NCBI GenBank assembly: GCA_016893485.2
Contig: JAFEKX020000001.1
Coordinates: forward strand, 7,519,501-7,583,500
Length of the DNA stretch: 64,000 bases
Direction of reading: 5' to 3'
From: Streptomyces sp. P3
GTDB taxonomy: Bacteria; Actinomycetota; Actinomycetes; Streptomycetales; Streptomycetaceae
Shown here: one piece after another, positions 9,755-18,679 of the stretch
Position numbering within the stretch: the first letter of the stretch is position 1
Layout: the number at the start of each line of letters is the position of its first letter
The notes under the pieces: generated by a model
Seen by the model: the letters and a program-made list of their open reading frames with translations, nothing else
Told to the model about the DNA's origin: nothing
Databases searched by the model: none
Program-made: the position numbers and the translations under genes

Positions 9755-10762
9755 TCAGCGCGTTCCGTTGGCCGCGAACTTCGCGACCGCGCCGACGTTC
9801 GTCCTCGTCGCGAACGCCGGGCCGGTGAGCACGGGAGCCACCCCGCCGCCACTGATGTTGCCGTTGGTCTTGTACAGCCACAGCGAGTCGACGGCCAAGT
9901 AGCCCTGGAGGTAAGGCTGTTGGTCGACCGCGAACTGCACGTCTCCGCTCTGCACGGCCTTGACCAGGTCCTGGTTCAGGTCGAAGGTGGCGACCTTGGC
10001 CCTACTGCCCGCCGCCTTCACGGACTTGACCGCGGCGAGGGCGAAATCGGCGCCCAGCATGACCACTTCGTCGATGCTGGGGTCCTGCTTCAGCCGGTCC
10101 GTGACTCCGGCGGACACGGCGTCCATGTCGGTGCCGTCCACGTAGAGCATGTCCGTCTCGCCGGTGAACGACTTCTTCACGCCCGCGCAGCGCGCCTCCA
10201 GGGCCACATTGCCCCGCTCGTGGATCACACACAGCGCGTGCTTGGCCTTGAGGGCGTCCAGTTTCTCACCGACGGCGCGGCCCGCGACACTCTCGTCCTG
10301 ACCGAAGAACTGCAGGACGCCCTCCGACTGCCAGGAGGCGATACCGGAGTTGAGGCCGACCACCGGGATGTCCGCGGCCCTGGCCTCCTTGATCGGCCCC
10401 TTCATCGCGGCCGGCTTGGCGAGCGTCAGCGCGATGCCGTCGACGCCGTCCTTGACCGAGTCCCGCACCAGCTCGGCCTGCCCGGTGGCGTCGGGGTCGC
10501 TCGAGTACGTCAGATCGACGCCGTCCTTGGCCGCGGCGGCCTCGGCGCCCTTCTTCACCAGCAGCCAGAAGGCGTCGCCCTTGCTCGCGTGGGTGACCAG
10601 CGCGAGCTTGAGGCGGCCGGTGTCCGCGGCGCCGGCGGCGTCCGTGCCGGAACCGCCGGTCCCGGAGCAGCCGGAGAGCAGCACGCACGCGGCCACGGCG
10701 AAGGGCAGCGCCGTGCCGCGTATGAGACGGGAGGAGGGGTGAGGTGAGGGAGGAGTGGTCAT
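9755..10762 (-). CDS. Sugar-type periplasmic-binding lipoprotein upstream of the conservon
   Basis: Type-1 periplasmic-binding protein of the ribose/galactose class, anchored as a lipoprotein (lipobox VLLSGCSG, Cys about residue 31). The fold is clear from LALVTHASKGDAFWLLVKKG, DGIALTLAKPAAMKGPI, IPVVGLNSGI, VVMLGADFALAAV and QFAVDQQPYLQGYLAVDS. Frame intact, 335 residues. No sugar permease or ATPase is next to it; the next genes are cvnA-B-C-D on the same strand, 39 nt away. It is therefore more likely a receptor presenting a small molecule to the CvnA extracellular domain than an importer subunit. The ligand cannot be read from the sequence. Confidence 0.85.
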   Translation of the reverse strand: MTTPPSPHPSSRLIRGTALPFAVAACVLLSGCSGTGGSGTDAAGAADTGRLKLALVTHASKGDAFWLLVKKGAEAAAAKDGVDLTYSSDPDATGQAELVRDSVKDGVDGIALTLAKPAAMKGPIKEARAADIPVVGLNSGIASWQSEGVLQFFGQDESVAGRAVGEKLDALKAKHALCVIHERGNVALEARCAGVKKSFTGETDMLYVDGTDMDAVSAGVTDRLKQDPSIDEVVMLGADFALAAVKSVKAAGSRAKVATFDLNQDLVKAVQSGDVQFAVDQQPYLQGYLAVDSLWLYKTNGNISGGGVAPVLTGPAFATRTNVGAVAKFAANGTR

Positions 10763-11024
10763 GGGGGTGCGGCACCTCGCTGTGCGGCCGAGCTCGGGGA
10801 CGGGGAGAGTGCGCCCGGAGCCGTATGAGGTGCGCCGACCGGGTTACTCCCCTAGGGCCGGAGCCAATCGCGTGTGACCGCTGGTAGTCAAGTGAGCAGC
10901 GACATGGAGTGAGTTGTTGCTGCCGCATCGTGATCATCCCGACGGCGTACGGGAGTTGCCGAGGGGGCGAAGGTTACCTGGGAGCAGACGGAGAAGCGTC
11001 CCGGACGTGGGCTTTGACGGCTGG

Positions 11025-11481
11025 TCAGAGGTCGAACTCGTGCGGCGGGAGGTCGAGCGTGAAGCACGCCTCGCGGACCACGGCCTGCTCGGTCTTGTCG
11101 AAGTCGCCGTCCGCGCCGCCGATCACGATGCCGATCTGGATCACCGCACGCGCCTCGGCGGGCTTCTTCTTCGCCTTGGCGACCTCCTGCAACACGCTCA
11201 CCTTGCCGAGCGCGAAGTCGGCCGTCAGCTTGTTCAGGTTCTCGTCGAAGCGGCGCTGGAGGTCCGTCGCGTCGAAGTTCTTCAGTACTTCGTTGCTCGC
11301 GATGAGCTGGGCGACGCGCTGCCGCTCGGACGGGTCGATCTTCCCGTCGGCGGCGGCGACGAGCGCGCACATCGCCATGCTCGCGTCGCGGAAGGCCCCG
11401 CTCTTCAGGTCGTTCTTCTTCGCGACGAGCTGGGTCTGCATCGTCGACGCGGACTCCTTTGAAGCGGTCCCACAGGGCCAT
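11025..11481 (-). CDS. TerB-like tellurite-resistance family protein
   Basis: Protein of about 151 residues with the TerB helical domain: CALVAAADGKIDPSERQRV and a second acidic repeat IVIGGADGDFDKTEQAV, both with the D/E metal-binding pattern of the family. The true start is ATG at 11481 (GGAG 6 nt upstream), giving MALWDRFK. An extra A in the run near 11460 breaks the frame before ESASTMQTQL. TerB proteins are linked to metal or stress responses; the cellular role in actinomycetes is not settled. Monocistronic here. Confidence 0.85.
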
Positions 11482-11640
11482 GCCAACTCCTACGTAGCAG
11501 GCGTGCGGCACGCACCGGTCGTCCGTCCGCGCCCTCCTGTCTGCGAGCACCGTGGAAACTCCCCACGCAGGGGAGAAGTTCCGGCCGCCTAGACTGGGCG
11601 GTCCGTGCGAAGGACCGGCCAGAGGCGGGAGGCGACGACG

Positions 11641-11997
11641 GTGACGGCAGCCGGCAGCGGTTTCGACGACCCGTCCGCCGACGTGCTCGCGGACGCCGCC
11701 GCGGCCTTCGGGCTGCTGGCCTCGCCCGCGCGGCTGCACATCGTGTGGGCGCTGGCCCAGGGCGAGAGCGATGTCACCGGGCTCGCGGCGCGGGTCGGCG
11801 GCGCGCTGCCCGCGGTCAGCCAGCACCTCACCAAGCTGCGGCTCGCCGGACTGGTCCGGGCCCGCCGCGAGGGCCGCCGCCAGGTGTACTTCGTCGACGA
11901 CCCGGACGTGGTCGACGTCGTCCGGCTCGCGGTCACCCGCCTCGGCGCCCGCGCCGACCGGACCGCCCTGCCCACGCCCCGCCTCCGCGGACTCTGA
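11641..11997 (+). CDS. ArsR-family transcriptional repressor
   Basis: Winged-helix regulator of about 118 residues: FGLLASPARLHIVWALAQGE opens the HTH, the recognition helix is ALPAVSQHLTKLRLAGLV, and the wing is RREGRRQVYFVDD. No CxC or CVC metal-binding motif is seen in helix 3, so the effector is not predictable. GTG at 11641 has GGGAGG 8 nt upstream and is preferred to the in-frame ATG at 11605. The gene lies 127 bp before a tatA-like gene in the same direction, and an inverted repeat between them is a likely binding site. Confidence 0.85.
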   Translation: MTAAGSGFDDPSADVLADAAAAFGLLASPARLHIVWALAQGESDVTGLAARVGGALPAVSQHLTKLRLAGLVRARREGRRQVYFVDDPDVVDVVRLAVTRLGARADRTALPTPRLRGL

Positions 11998-12079
11998 GCC
12001 CGCCACCCACCGGGCCCACCCTCCCAGGTCCTACGACGTCCTGGCCCTGAGGGGTCTGCGCGCGACCTCCGGGTTGTAC

Positions 12080-12099
12080 AGTTGCGCAACATAGCAACT
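12080..12099. promoter_or_regulatory. Inverted repeat AGTTGC-N8-GCAACT upstream of tatA
   Basis: Perfect 6-bp arms (12080-12085 and 12094-12099) around GCAACATA, 26 bp before the tatA start. The left part also holds TTGCGCAA, itself a palindrome. The spacing suits a dimeric winged-helix repressor, and the adjacent upstream gene is an ArsR protein. A -35-like TTGTAC lies at 12075-12080; the -10 is not clear. Confidence 0.45.
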
Positions 12100-12124
12100 G
12101 TTGTCGGTGAAGAGAGGCGAGGTC

Positions 12125-12367
12125 ATGCTCCGCAACGGACTCGAACCATGGCATCTGCTGGTCGTGGTGACCCTGGCCATCCTGCTGTTCGGCTCGAAGA
12201 AGCTCCCGGAGGCGGCCCGCGGACTGGGCAAGTCCATGCGCATCCTCAAGAGCGAGGCGAAGGCCATGAAGGAGGAGAGCAACACGGTGGAGCCGACCAC
12301 GGTGCACACCACCGTGACCGAGTCCCCGGCGGCCACCGCCACGGAACCACCGGCAACCGCTCACTGA
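12125..12367 (+). CDS. tatA: TatA-family twin-arginine translocase component
   Basis: An 80-residue membrane protein: short N-terminus, one membrane helix (HLLVVVTLAILLF), the hallmark hinge FGSKKLPEAARGLGKSMRI with an amphipathic helix, then a Thr/Ala/Pro-rich tail. TatA oligomers form the pore for folded proteins with RR signal peptides. It stands alone, without tatB/tatC, so it is probably an accessory copy. ATG at 12125 is preceded by GAGAGGCGAGG. A strong hairpin follows the stop. Regulation by the adjacent ArsR protein is inferred from position. Confidence 0.88.
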   Translation: MLRNGLEPWHLLVVVTLAILLFGSKKLPEAARGLGKSMRILKSEAKAMKEESNTVEPTTVHTTVTESPAATATEPPATAH

Positions 12368-12401
12368 CCCCCTGGGCGCGAGACAGAGCGGAACGCGTCG
12401 A

Positions 12402-12421
12402 GCCCCGGCAGTCGCCGGGGC
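12402..12421. terminator. Rho-independent-type hairpin between convergent genes
   Basis: GCCCCGGC-AGTC-GCCGGGGC is a perfect 8-bp stem with a tetraloop, and TTTTT follows at 12429-12433 on the plus strand. It lies between the ends of tatA and the convergent DUF6114 gene and can serve both. Confidence 0.75.
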
Positions 12422-12432
12422 CGAAGTGTTTT

Positions 12433-12873
12433 TCAGGACTGCCGCTGGAGGGGTTCCGTCGTCGTCTTCGCCTCACGCTTACGGTGGCGGCGCTCCGACC
12501 GCGGCTCCTGGTCCGGCAGCCAGCCGAACGTCATGCAGCTGCCGACGATGCCCAGCAGCAGCCCGACGAAGAAGCCGCCGAGGTTCGAGGTGAGCCAGCT
12601 GCCGAGGCTGCACAGGATGCCGACGATCGAGTAGAAGAGGCGCTGGCCCGGACTGAAGAGGATCAGCAGTCCGCACAGCAGCATCACCACGGGCAGCAGA
12701 TAGCCGGTCATGCCCTGCATGCCGATGTGCATCGCGACCTTGATCGACACCTTCTCCGTGACCAGGATCTCCGCCCCGCCCAGGGCGAGCAGCAGCCCGC
12801 CCCAGAACGGACGGCGGGCCCGCCACCCTCGGAAGGCGGGCCGCATCCCCTGCCGTGACAGGTTCCCGGACAT
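12433..12873 (-). CDS. DUF6114 integral membrane protein
   Basis: Protein of 146 residues with four predicted membrane helices (GGLLLALGGAEILVT, GYLLPVVMLLCGLLIL, FYSIVGILCSLGSWLT, GGFFVGLLLGIVGSCMTF) and a basic C-terminal tail. Frame intact. ATG at 12873 overlaps the stop of the DUF6230 gene in TGATG, so the two are translationally coupled, as this pair is in many actinomycetes. Function unknown; probably a membrane partner of the exported DUF6230 protein. Confidence 0.8.
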   Translation of the reverse strand: MSGNLSRQGMRPAFRGWRARRPFWGGLLLALGGAEILVTEKVSIKVAMHIGMQGMTGYLLPVVMLLCGLLILFSPGQRLFYSIVGILCSLGSWLTSNLGGFFVGLLLGIVGSCMTFGWLPDQEPRSERRHRKREAKTTTEPLQRQS

Positions 12874-13557
12874 CAGCAACCCGAGTCGCTGAAGCTGAGC
12901 TTGAGGCCCGGCAGCTTGAACACACCTGCCGTGGTGGCGTAGTTGGTCTGCCGCAGGTTGTCGATGTGCACGGTGTCGGCCTGCTGGCTGAAGACGCCCT
13001 TCTTGCCCTGCACGCCCGCCTTGTTGAGCGTGCTGGCGTCGTTGCCGATCTCGATGTTGTTGAAGGACGCGTTGCCCGACATCTCCGTCGAGTCCGTCAT
13101 CAGGTCGGTCGCCGTCACCTTCGTCGCGCCGCTGCCCGCCTTGATCAGCAGGTTGACCCCGCCCAGGTCGACGCTCTGGCAGAGGCTGTCCAGGGTGGCG
13201 TTCTTGATGGCGGAGGTGATGATCAGCTCCTGGCCACCGGTGTCGCCCGCGTTCGGGCTGTCCGGGATCATGTTGTCGAGGTCGCCGAACTGCTCGAAGC
13301 CGGTGCCGTCCATCGATCGGTGACCGTGACCGTGAACGGCATGCCGGAGATGGAGAACTGCACCCCAGGGCGCCCTGGGCGGTGAGCACCGCGAGGGTCG
13401 CGGCGGCCAGTGTGGCCGGCACCGCCATGATCGCGGCGCGGCGCAGTCGGACCTGACCGCGTCTCTCGGGCCCCTCGGCGGTCTCCGGCGCGGAACCGTG
13501 TTCCGGCTGCTCAGGGGTGTTTCCGTTGGACGGGGTGGCGTCCGAGGGTGAAGCCAT
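12873..13557 (-). CDS. DUF6230 exported protein (frameshifted)
   Basis: About 227 residues: a Pro/Glu-rich cytoplasmic N-terminus, RRAAIMAVPATLAAATLAVL as membrane anchor or uncleaved signal, and an extracellular beta-rich domain with FGDLDNMIPDSPNAGDTGG, ADTVHIDNLRQTNYATTAGV and KLPGLKLSFSDSGC at the end. Shifts near 13370 and 13315 split it. ATG at 13557 has GGGAG 6 nt upstream. Paired with the DUF6114 membrane gene. Function unknown. Confidence 0.75.
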
Positions 13558-14240
13558 GTCTGCTCCCAATGTGCTGCTCTGGTTCAACGCGGGTCGGATT
13601 CCATATGGCGCGTTGTCCTGGCGCGGACAGCGGGTGCGGCGCAGCCCTCCTCACAACTCCCGGCGGGTGCAAGGGCTTTCAGGTTACGCAGCAGTAGCCG
13701 TCGAGGAAGTTACCGGGGTTACATTCAAGGGTCAAGGGAGTTGTGAAAAAGAGTGTTGATGATGCGCCACCTGTGAGGCAACGCTTTCCGGCCCCTCGGT
13801 GCGCCTCGTCTTGTACATCAACTTGCCCTGGATCCCCTTGACGTTGACGGACACTCAGGTCTACAACTCTCCCTTGTTTGCCGGATCCGTGGCGCCGGAT
13901 CCGCCGCGCGGCACGAGCCGCGTTCCCGGACTTCCCTTTCCGCAGGGGCAGATGACGCCCCCAGAGTCCGCACTCCGCGGCCCGGCACGGCCGCTTCCCC
14001 CTGGTCCGTGCCGTCCGCTTCACAGCCCGGCCCGGCCGGAGACCCCAACCCCCGCGGGCCTCCGGCCGGTCACCGGCCGACCGCCGTCGCCGGTCCGTCG
14101 CGTACGGAGAAGGCGTCACGGGCCGGCGGCGGCGACGCGCACACGAGGGGCGGCGGCGAACTCGCGCCCCCGACCCCCATTCCCCACCCCCTCAGAACCC
14201 CCGGTTCGACCGTCCACTTCGGAAGAAGAGGTACACCCGC
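13558..14240. other. Intergenic DNA, no gene seen
   Basis: About 680 bp between the divergent DUF6230 and secreted-protein genes. It contains AT-richer stretches near 13715-13765 that may hold promoters, and two direct copies of GCCGGATCCG at 13880 and 13894. The right-hand 300 bp is very GC-rich. No reading frame with convincing codon bias or homology was found on either strand. Confidence 0.5.
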
Positions 14241-14895
14241 ATGCGTACTCGCACCGTCCTCACCCTCGTCGGCTCCGTCGCCGCGCTCACCATCCCCTTC
14301 ACCGTCCCGGCCTCGGCGGCCGACACCCCGGTGCTCTACCACCGGCAGCCTCGGCGGTACGCCCGTCGCCGTCGGCGATGTCCTGACCGCGCCGCTGGCC
14401 ACCGGCACCACGGCCACCCTGTACTCCAGCGCGACCGGCACCAGCGGCATCAAGTGCACCGCGTCGCAGTTCACCGCGACCGTCACCGACAACCCGACCG
14501 CGCCGGGCACCGCCACCGAGTCCGTCTCCGGGCAGAGCTTCGACAGCAGCACCTGCACGAGCAACGTCCTCGGCGTCACCGGTGTCACCAGCATCACGGT
14601 CGACAACCTGCCGTACAGCACGGCGGCCGTCTCGGACGGCACCCTGACCGTCACCCCGGCCAGCGGCTCCACCATCCAGACCACGGTCAAGCTGAAGACC
14701 CTGCTGGGCAGCATCACCTGCGTCTACCAGGCGCCCAGCCTGAGCGGCACGGCGAGCAACACCGACTCCAGCATCAACTTCACCAGCCAGGCCTTCACCA
14801 AGACCTCGGGCTCGTCCCTCTGCTTCAGCGCCGGCTACTTCACCGCGAAGTACGCCCCGGTGACCGACGGCGGCGCGGCGGTCTTCACCAACTGA
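14241..14895 (+). CDS. Secreted beta-rich protein of unknown function (frameshifted near 14345)
   Basis: About 217 residues. A Sec signal peptide is clear (MRTRTVLTLVGSVAALTIPF, cleavage after ASA at about residue 29). The mature part is Thr/Ser/Gly-rich with four Cys (GIKCTASQF, SSTCTSNV, SITCVYQ, SSLCFSAGY) spaced as if forming two disulfides, and no known catalytic motif. One shift near 14345 separates signal peptide from mature domain. AAGAAGAGG lies upstream of the ATG. Similar short secreted proteins are common in Streptomyces; no function can be assigned. Confidence 0.7.
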
Positions 14896-14952
14896 TCAGT
14901 AATGGCCGAGCGGTTCCGGCCACGTAGCGAGTAGGGCCTGTACGCGCCGAGT

Positions 14953-15900
14953 TCAGCGTCGGCGCAGTCGCAGGCCAGGGCGGCGCCCCCGGTGAGCACC
15001 AGCACCGCGGCGGCGCCGCCCGCCATCATGGGCGCCGACGGACCGCTGGACGCGTCGGTGTCGGACGCCACCGGACTGCTGCCCGGCGCCGTGCTCTCCT
15101 CGGCGGGGACGCCTTCTGCGCCGTGGCGGACGTGGGAGCGTCAGCCGAACTGCTCGCCGCCGTAGGGGACTTGACCACCGACGACGACGGGTTCGCCGAC
15201 CTGCCCTTCGAGGCGGCCTTCCCCGCGGACGAGGCGGACGAGGGTGTGGAGGCGGTCGTGCCGCCCGGGAACACCACGTCCGAGCACGAGTAGTAGGTGT
15301 CCTCGGTGCTGCTGTTCTGCCAGATGGTGTAGATGAGTTGGCGCCCGGTACGGCCCGTCGGCAGCGTCGCCCCGATGCGGTACGCGCCGCCGGTCAGCGG
15401 CGGGTCCTTGACCTCGGCGAAGGGTGTCGTCGGCAGCTCGGACCAGGTCAGCGGCTTCGCCGGGTCGTAACCGGCCTTCGTCAGATACAGCTTGAACGTG
15501 CCGGTGTGCGCGATCGTCGACGCGTACGTCATCGTCAGCTTCGCCCCGGGGTCAGCCGCGTGGACGGCCAGTCGGTGCGCGCGAGATCGAGCCCCTTGTA
15601 GTCGGGGAGTCCACCGCTGCACAGCTTCCCGTCGGGGATCAGCCGTCGGTCGCGGCCGTTGATGGCGGGGACACGGAGGTTGTCCCAGTAGGTGAACGGC
15701 GCCCCGTTCGCGGCGATCGCCGCCTTGCACGCGGCCGAGCCGGCCTGGCTGCCGCCCTGGGGCGAGCAGGCGTAGACGCGGCTGACCGGATAGGTCGGCG
15801 CGCCATGCGCCTGCGCCGGACCCGCCGCCCAGACGGTGAGCAGCAGCGGGGCCAGGGCGGCGCCCGCCATGGCGGTGCGATGTGCGGTCATCCGGGACAT
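14953..15900 (-). CDS. AA10 lytic polysaccharide monooxygenase with C-terminal membrane anchor (frameshifted)
   Basis: Copper enzyme that cleaves chitin or cellulose oxidatively. The signal peptide ends AQA, leaving the catalytic His1 in HGAPTYPVSRVYAC. The second copper His is in YASTIAHTGTFKLYLT. ENT-type core features include WDNLRVPAINGRD and LIYTIWQNSSTEDTYYSC. After the roughly 180-residue catalytic domain comes a Ser/Ala/Thr-rich linker, then a hydrophobic segment (MMAGGAAAVLVLTGGAALA) and, in the corrected frame, LRLRRR and stop at 14953. This anchors the enzyme in the membrane, unlike freely secreted relatives. Shifts near 15545, 15110 and 14985. ATG at 15900 follows GGAGAC. Confidence 0.85.
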
Positions 15901-16234
15901 CCGGAACGTCTCCTCGGCCGGGGGCGGCAACGGTCTGTTCGTGCAATACGGGAACCAGGCCCGGCGCGTTCAGTCCGCCCCCTCGCCTTGAACCAGGACG
16001 TTTCCGGTCAACTGTCCGACGGTCAGGGGTGATTTCCGGCCTGATCGAGGGTTTCCCCGTATCCCTATGACCTTCTCTTTGCCTATCGTTTGACCACAGC
16101 TGACCCATGGGCAACCCCTGTTGTGGCAATCGCCCGCGCCCGGCGCTCCTCGGCTCGACCCCCACCGCTTCGACGGCGAAGCGCATCGACCGCCGTTCCG
16201 CGCCGCGCGGAGCACGGCCACGAAAGGCAAGCCC
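15901..16234. other. Divergent intergenic region between LPMO and subtilase
   Basis: About 330 bp with AT-richer DNA near 16060-16095 (CCTTCTCTTTGCCTATCGTTTG) that could carry promoters for either gene. No small gene with convincing codon use or ribosome site was seen. Confidence 0.4.
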
Positions 16235-17681
16235 TTGCGCACTCCCACGGCATTCCCCACCGGACGGGCCCTGATATCCGTCGCCGCGGTCTCCGCGGCC
16301 CCCTCGCCACAGCCGCCACCTCGGTCGCCGTCGCCCAGGAACCCCCGCCCAGGCCGCCGCCCCGGCCCTGTCAGGACAGACCGAGGCCGCCCCGGCACCC
16401 TCGCCGAACGCCTCATCGTCGGCTACAAGTCCGGTGCCGCAGAAGCGAGTTCGAACCGTGCCGCCGAGGCGGACGCCACCGCCAAGGGCGAAGTGACCGG
16501 CGAGCGCGTCGACTTCGAGCGCCGCCTCGGCACCGGCGCCGCCCTCGTCGGCCTCGACGACGCCCGCTCCACCACCGAAGTCGCCGACGTCATCGCCGAG
16601 TTCAGATCCGACCCGCGGGTCGCCTACGTCGTACCGGACCGGCTGAACACCCCGCAGGCCGACCCGGACGACACCGGGTACGGCAAGCAGTGGGACCTCT
16701 TCGAGACCACGGCAGGGATGGACGTGCCCGCCGCGTGGCCGACTTCGACCGGCAGTGGCGTCACCGTCGCCGTCATCGACACCGGCTACGTCACCCACTC
16801 CGACCTCGCCGCGAACATCGTCGCCGGCTACGACTTCATCTCCGACACCGCCGTCTCGGTCGACGGCAACGGCCGCGACGGCAACCCGGCCGACCCCGGC
16901 GACTTCCACGCCGCGAACGAGTGCGGCGCGGGCATCGCGGCCGGCCCCTCCTCCTGGCACGGCACGCATGTCGCGGGCACCATCGCCGCCGCCACCAACA
17001 ACGGCAAGGGCATCGCGGGCATCGCCCCCGGCGCGAAGATCTCCCCGCTGCGTGTCCTCGGCAAGTGCGGCGGCTACGACTCCGACATCATCGACGCCAT
17101 CACCTGGGCGTCCGGCGGCAGCGTCTCCGGCGTCCCCGCCAACGCCAACGTCGCCAAGGTCATCAACATGAGCCTGGGCGGCGACGGCGCCTGCACCTCG
17201 GCCACCCAGAGTGCGATCACCGCTGCCGTGAACCGCGGCACCACGGTCGTCGTGGCCGCCGGGAACGACAACGACAACGTCGCGAACCACTCCCGGGCAA
17301 CTGCGCCAACGTCATCTCCGTCGCCGCCACCAACCGCTCCGGCGCGAAGGCGTCCTACTCCAACTACGGCTCCGGCGTGGACATCTCGGCCCCGGCGGCC
17401 AGACCGGCGCCGCCAACGGCATCTACTCCACGCTGAACTCCGGCACCAGGACGCCCTCCACCGAGTCGTACGCCTACTACCAGGGCACCAGCATGGCCAC
17501 CCCGCACATCGCGGGCCTGGCCGCGCTGATGAAGTCGGCCGACTCCGCGTTGACCCCGGCCCGGATCGAGTCGGCCATCAAGGCGAACGCCCGCGCGCTG
17601 CCCGGCAGTTGCTCCGGCGGCTGCGGTGCCGGGCTCGCGGACGCGGCCAAGACGGTGCAGGCCGTGCGCAGCGGTTCGTAG
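16235..17681 (+). CDS. Secreted S8 subtilisin-like serine protease (frameshifted)
   Basis: Secreted protease with a signal peptide (RALISVAAVSAA and LATAATSVAVAQ in two frames), an inhibitor I9-like propeptide (LAERLIVGYKSG to RVAYVVPDR), and a catalytic domain. The triad is complete: Asp in VAVIDTGYVTHS, His in WHGTHVAGTIAAAT, Ser in YYQGTSMATPHIAGLAAL, with the oxyanion Asn in VAAGNDNDN. Shifts near 16300, 16345, 17295 and 17400 break the frame. Length about 480 residues, normal. TTG at 16235 is the likely start, with AAAGG upstream. Divergent from the LPMO gene. Confidence 0.85.
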
Positions 17682-17955
17682 CGCGCCTCCGCACAACAAC
17701 CCTGGGCGCACAGGGGATGGACAGAAACAGACCGACTGACCCGTAGGGTGAGGCGCGCTTCCGGAGGCGCCCCGCAGGGCCGGTCGGTCCTCTGTTTGGC
17801 CGGGAACCGGCGCTGACACGTGCCAGGGCCACTGAAAGTGGTCAAGAGTCGGGACAGGGGTGACACAGAGATGCAAGTGATGGGAACGTGAGGGGTGTTG
17901 GTGGTCTTCGGGTGCAAGGTCGACACCGCCACAGGGTGAGCTACTGTGTACAGGG

Positions 17956-17987
17956 GTAAGAAAAACGGCATGGGCCGTTGTTTTTAC
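17956..17987. promoter_or_regulatory. Operator-like inverted repeat upstream of cprB
   Basis: The arms GTAAGAAAAACGGC (17956-17969) and GCCGTTGTTTTTAC (17974-17987) match in 12 of 14 positions around ATGG, 22 bp before the cprB ATG. Gamma-butyrolactone receptor homologues bind pseudo-palindromes of about this size and autoregulate, so this is the expected operator. The preceding 270 bp (17682-17955) shows no gene. Confidence 0.65.
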
Positions 17988-18009
17988 TTCATCGGGAGTG
18001 TTTCAGTCG

Positions 18010-18657
18010 ATGGTGAGGCAGCTACGGGCCGAACAGACCCGCACAACGATCATCACGGCCGCCGCCGAGCTGTTCGACCGGCAGGGCTATGAATCCACCA
18101 GCCTGAGCGACATCGTCGACCAAGCCCAGGTCACCAAGGGTGCCCTGTACTTCCACTTCGCGGCCAAGGAAGACCTGGCCCACACCATCCTGGAGATGCA
18201 GGCCAAGGCCTCGCGCCAGATGACCAAGGAGTTGGACAGCAGGGGCTACTCCTCACTCGAGGCGTTGATACGTGTCACGTTCGGCATGACACGCCTCGCG
18301 GTCGAGGGCCCCATCCCGCGCGCCGGACTCCGGCTCGCCGCCGGGGAGATCGAGGTACGGCCCCCGATGCCGCACCCCTTCACCGAGTGGCTGGACATCG
18401 CCTCCCGCAAACTCGCGGGCGCCGTCGCGGAAGCCGACGCACACCCCGACACCGACGTGGACGCCATGGCCCGTACCGTCGTCGGCCTCTTCGTGGGCGT
18501 CCGCGTGCTGGGCCGCACCCTCGAACCCGTCGCGTTACAGCCCCGTAGGACGGCCGAGATGTGGCACCTCGTGATCCGCGGCCTGGTCCCCGTCCCGCGC
18601 CGCGCCCGCTATCTCAGCCTCGCCGCGCGCCTGGAGCGGGAGATCGAAGCCGACTGA
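18010..18657 (+). CDS. cprB: CprB-like gamma-butyrolactone receptor homologue, TetR family
   Basis: TetR-type repressor of 215 residues, intact. The DNA-binding domain reads MVRQLRAEQTRTTIITAAAE, FDRQGYESTSLSDIV and TKGALYFHFAAKEDLAHTIL, nearly the sequence I recall for S. coelicolor CprB. The ligand domain contains PHPFTEWLDIA, a Trp pocket (EMWHLVIRGLVPV) and the RRARYLSLAARLE tail. CprB proteins affect antibiotic production and sporulation in S. coelicolor. ATG at 18010 matches the CprB N-terminus; GTG at 17998 is less likely. It lies upstream of a DUF89 gene and geoA, and has a strong inverted repeat in its promoter. Confidence 0.9.
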   Translation: MVRQLRAEQTRTTIITAAAELFDRQGYESTSLSDIVDQAQVTKGALYFHFAAKEDLAHTILEMQAKASRQMTKELDSRGYSSLEALIRVTFGMTRLAVEGPIPRAGLRLAAGEIEVRPPMPHPFTEWLDIASRKLAGAVAEADAHPDTDVDAMARTVVGLFVGVRVLGRTLEPVALQPRRTAEMWHLVIRGLVPVPRRARYLSLAARLEREIEAD

Positions 18658-18679
18658 CCCGCCGGGTACGGTGATCCGC

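Noticed and set aside
13880..13903. Two copies of GCCGGATCCG as a regulatory direct repeat
   Set aside because: Short, GC-rich, 14 bp apart and not near a likely promoter; too weak to call.
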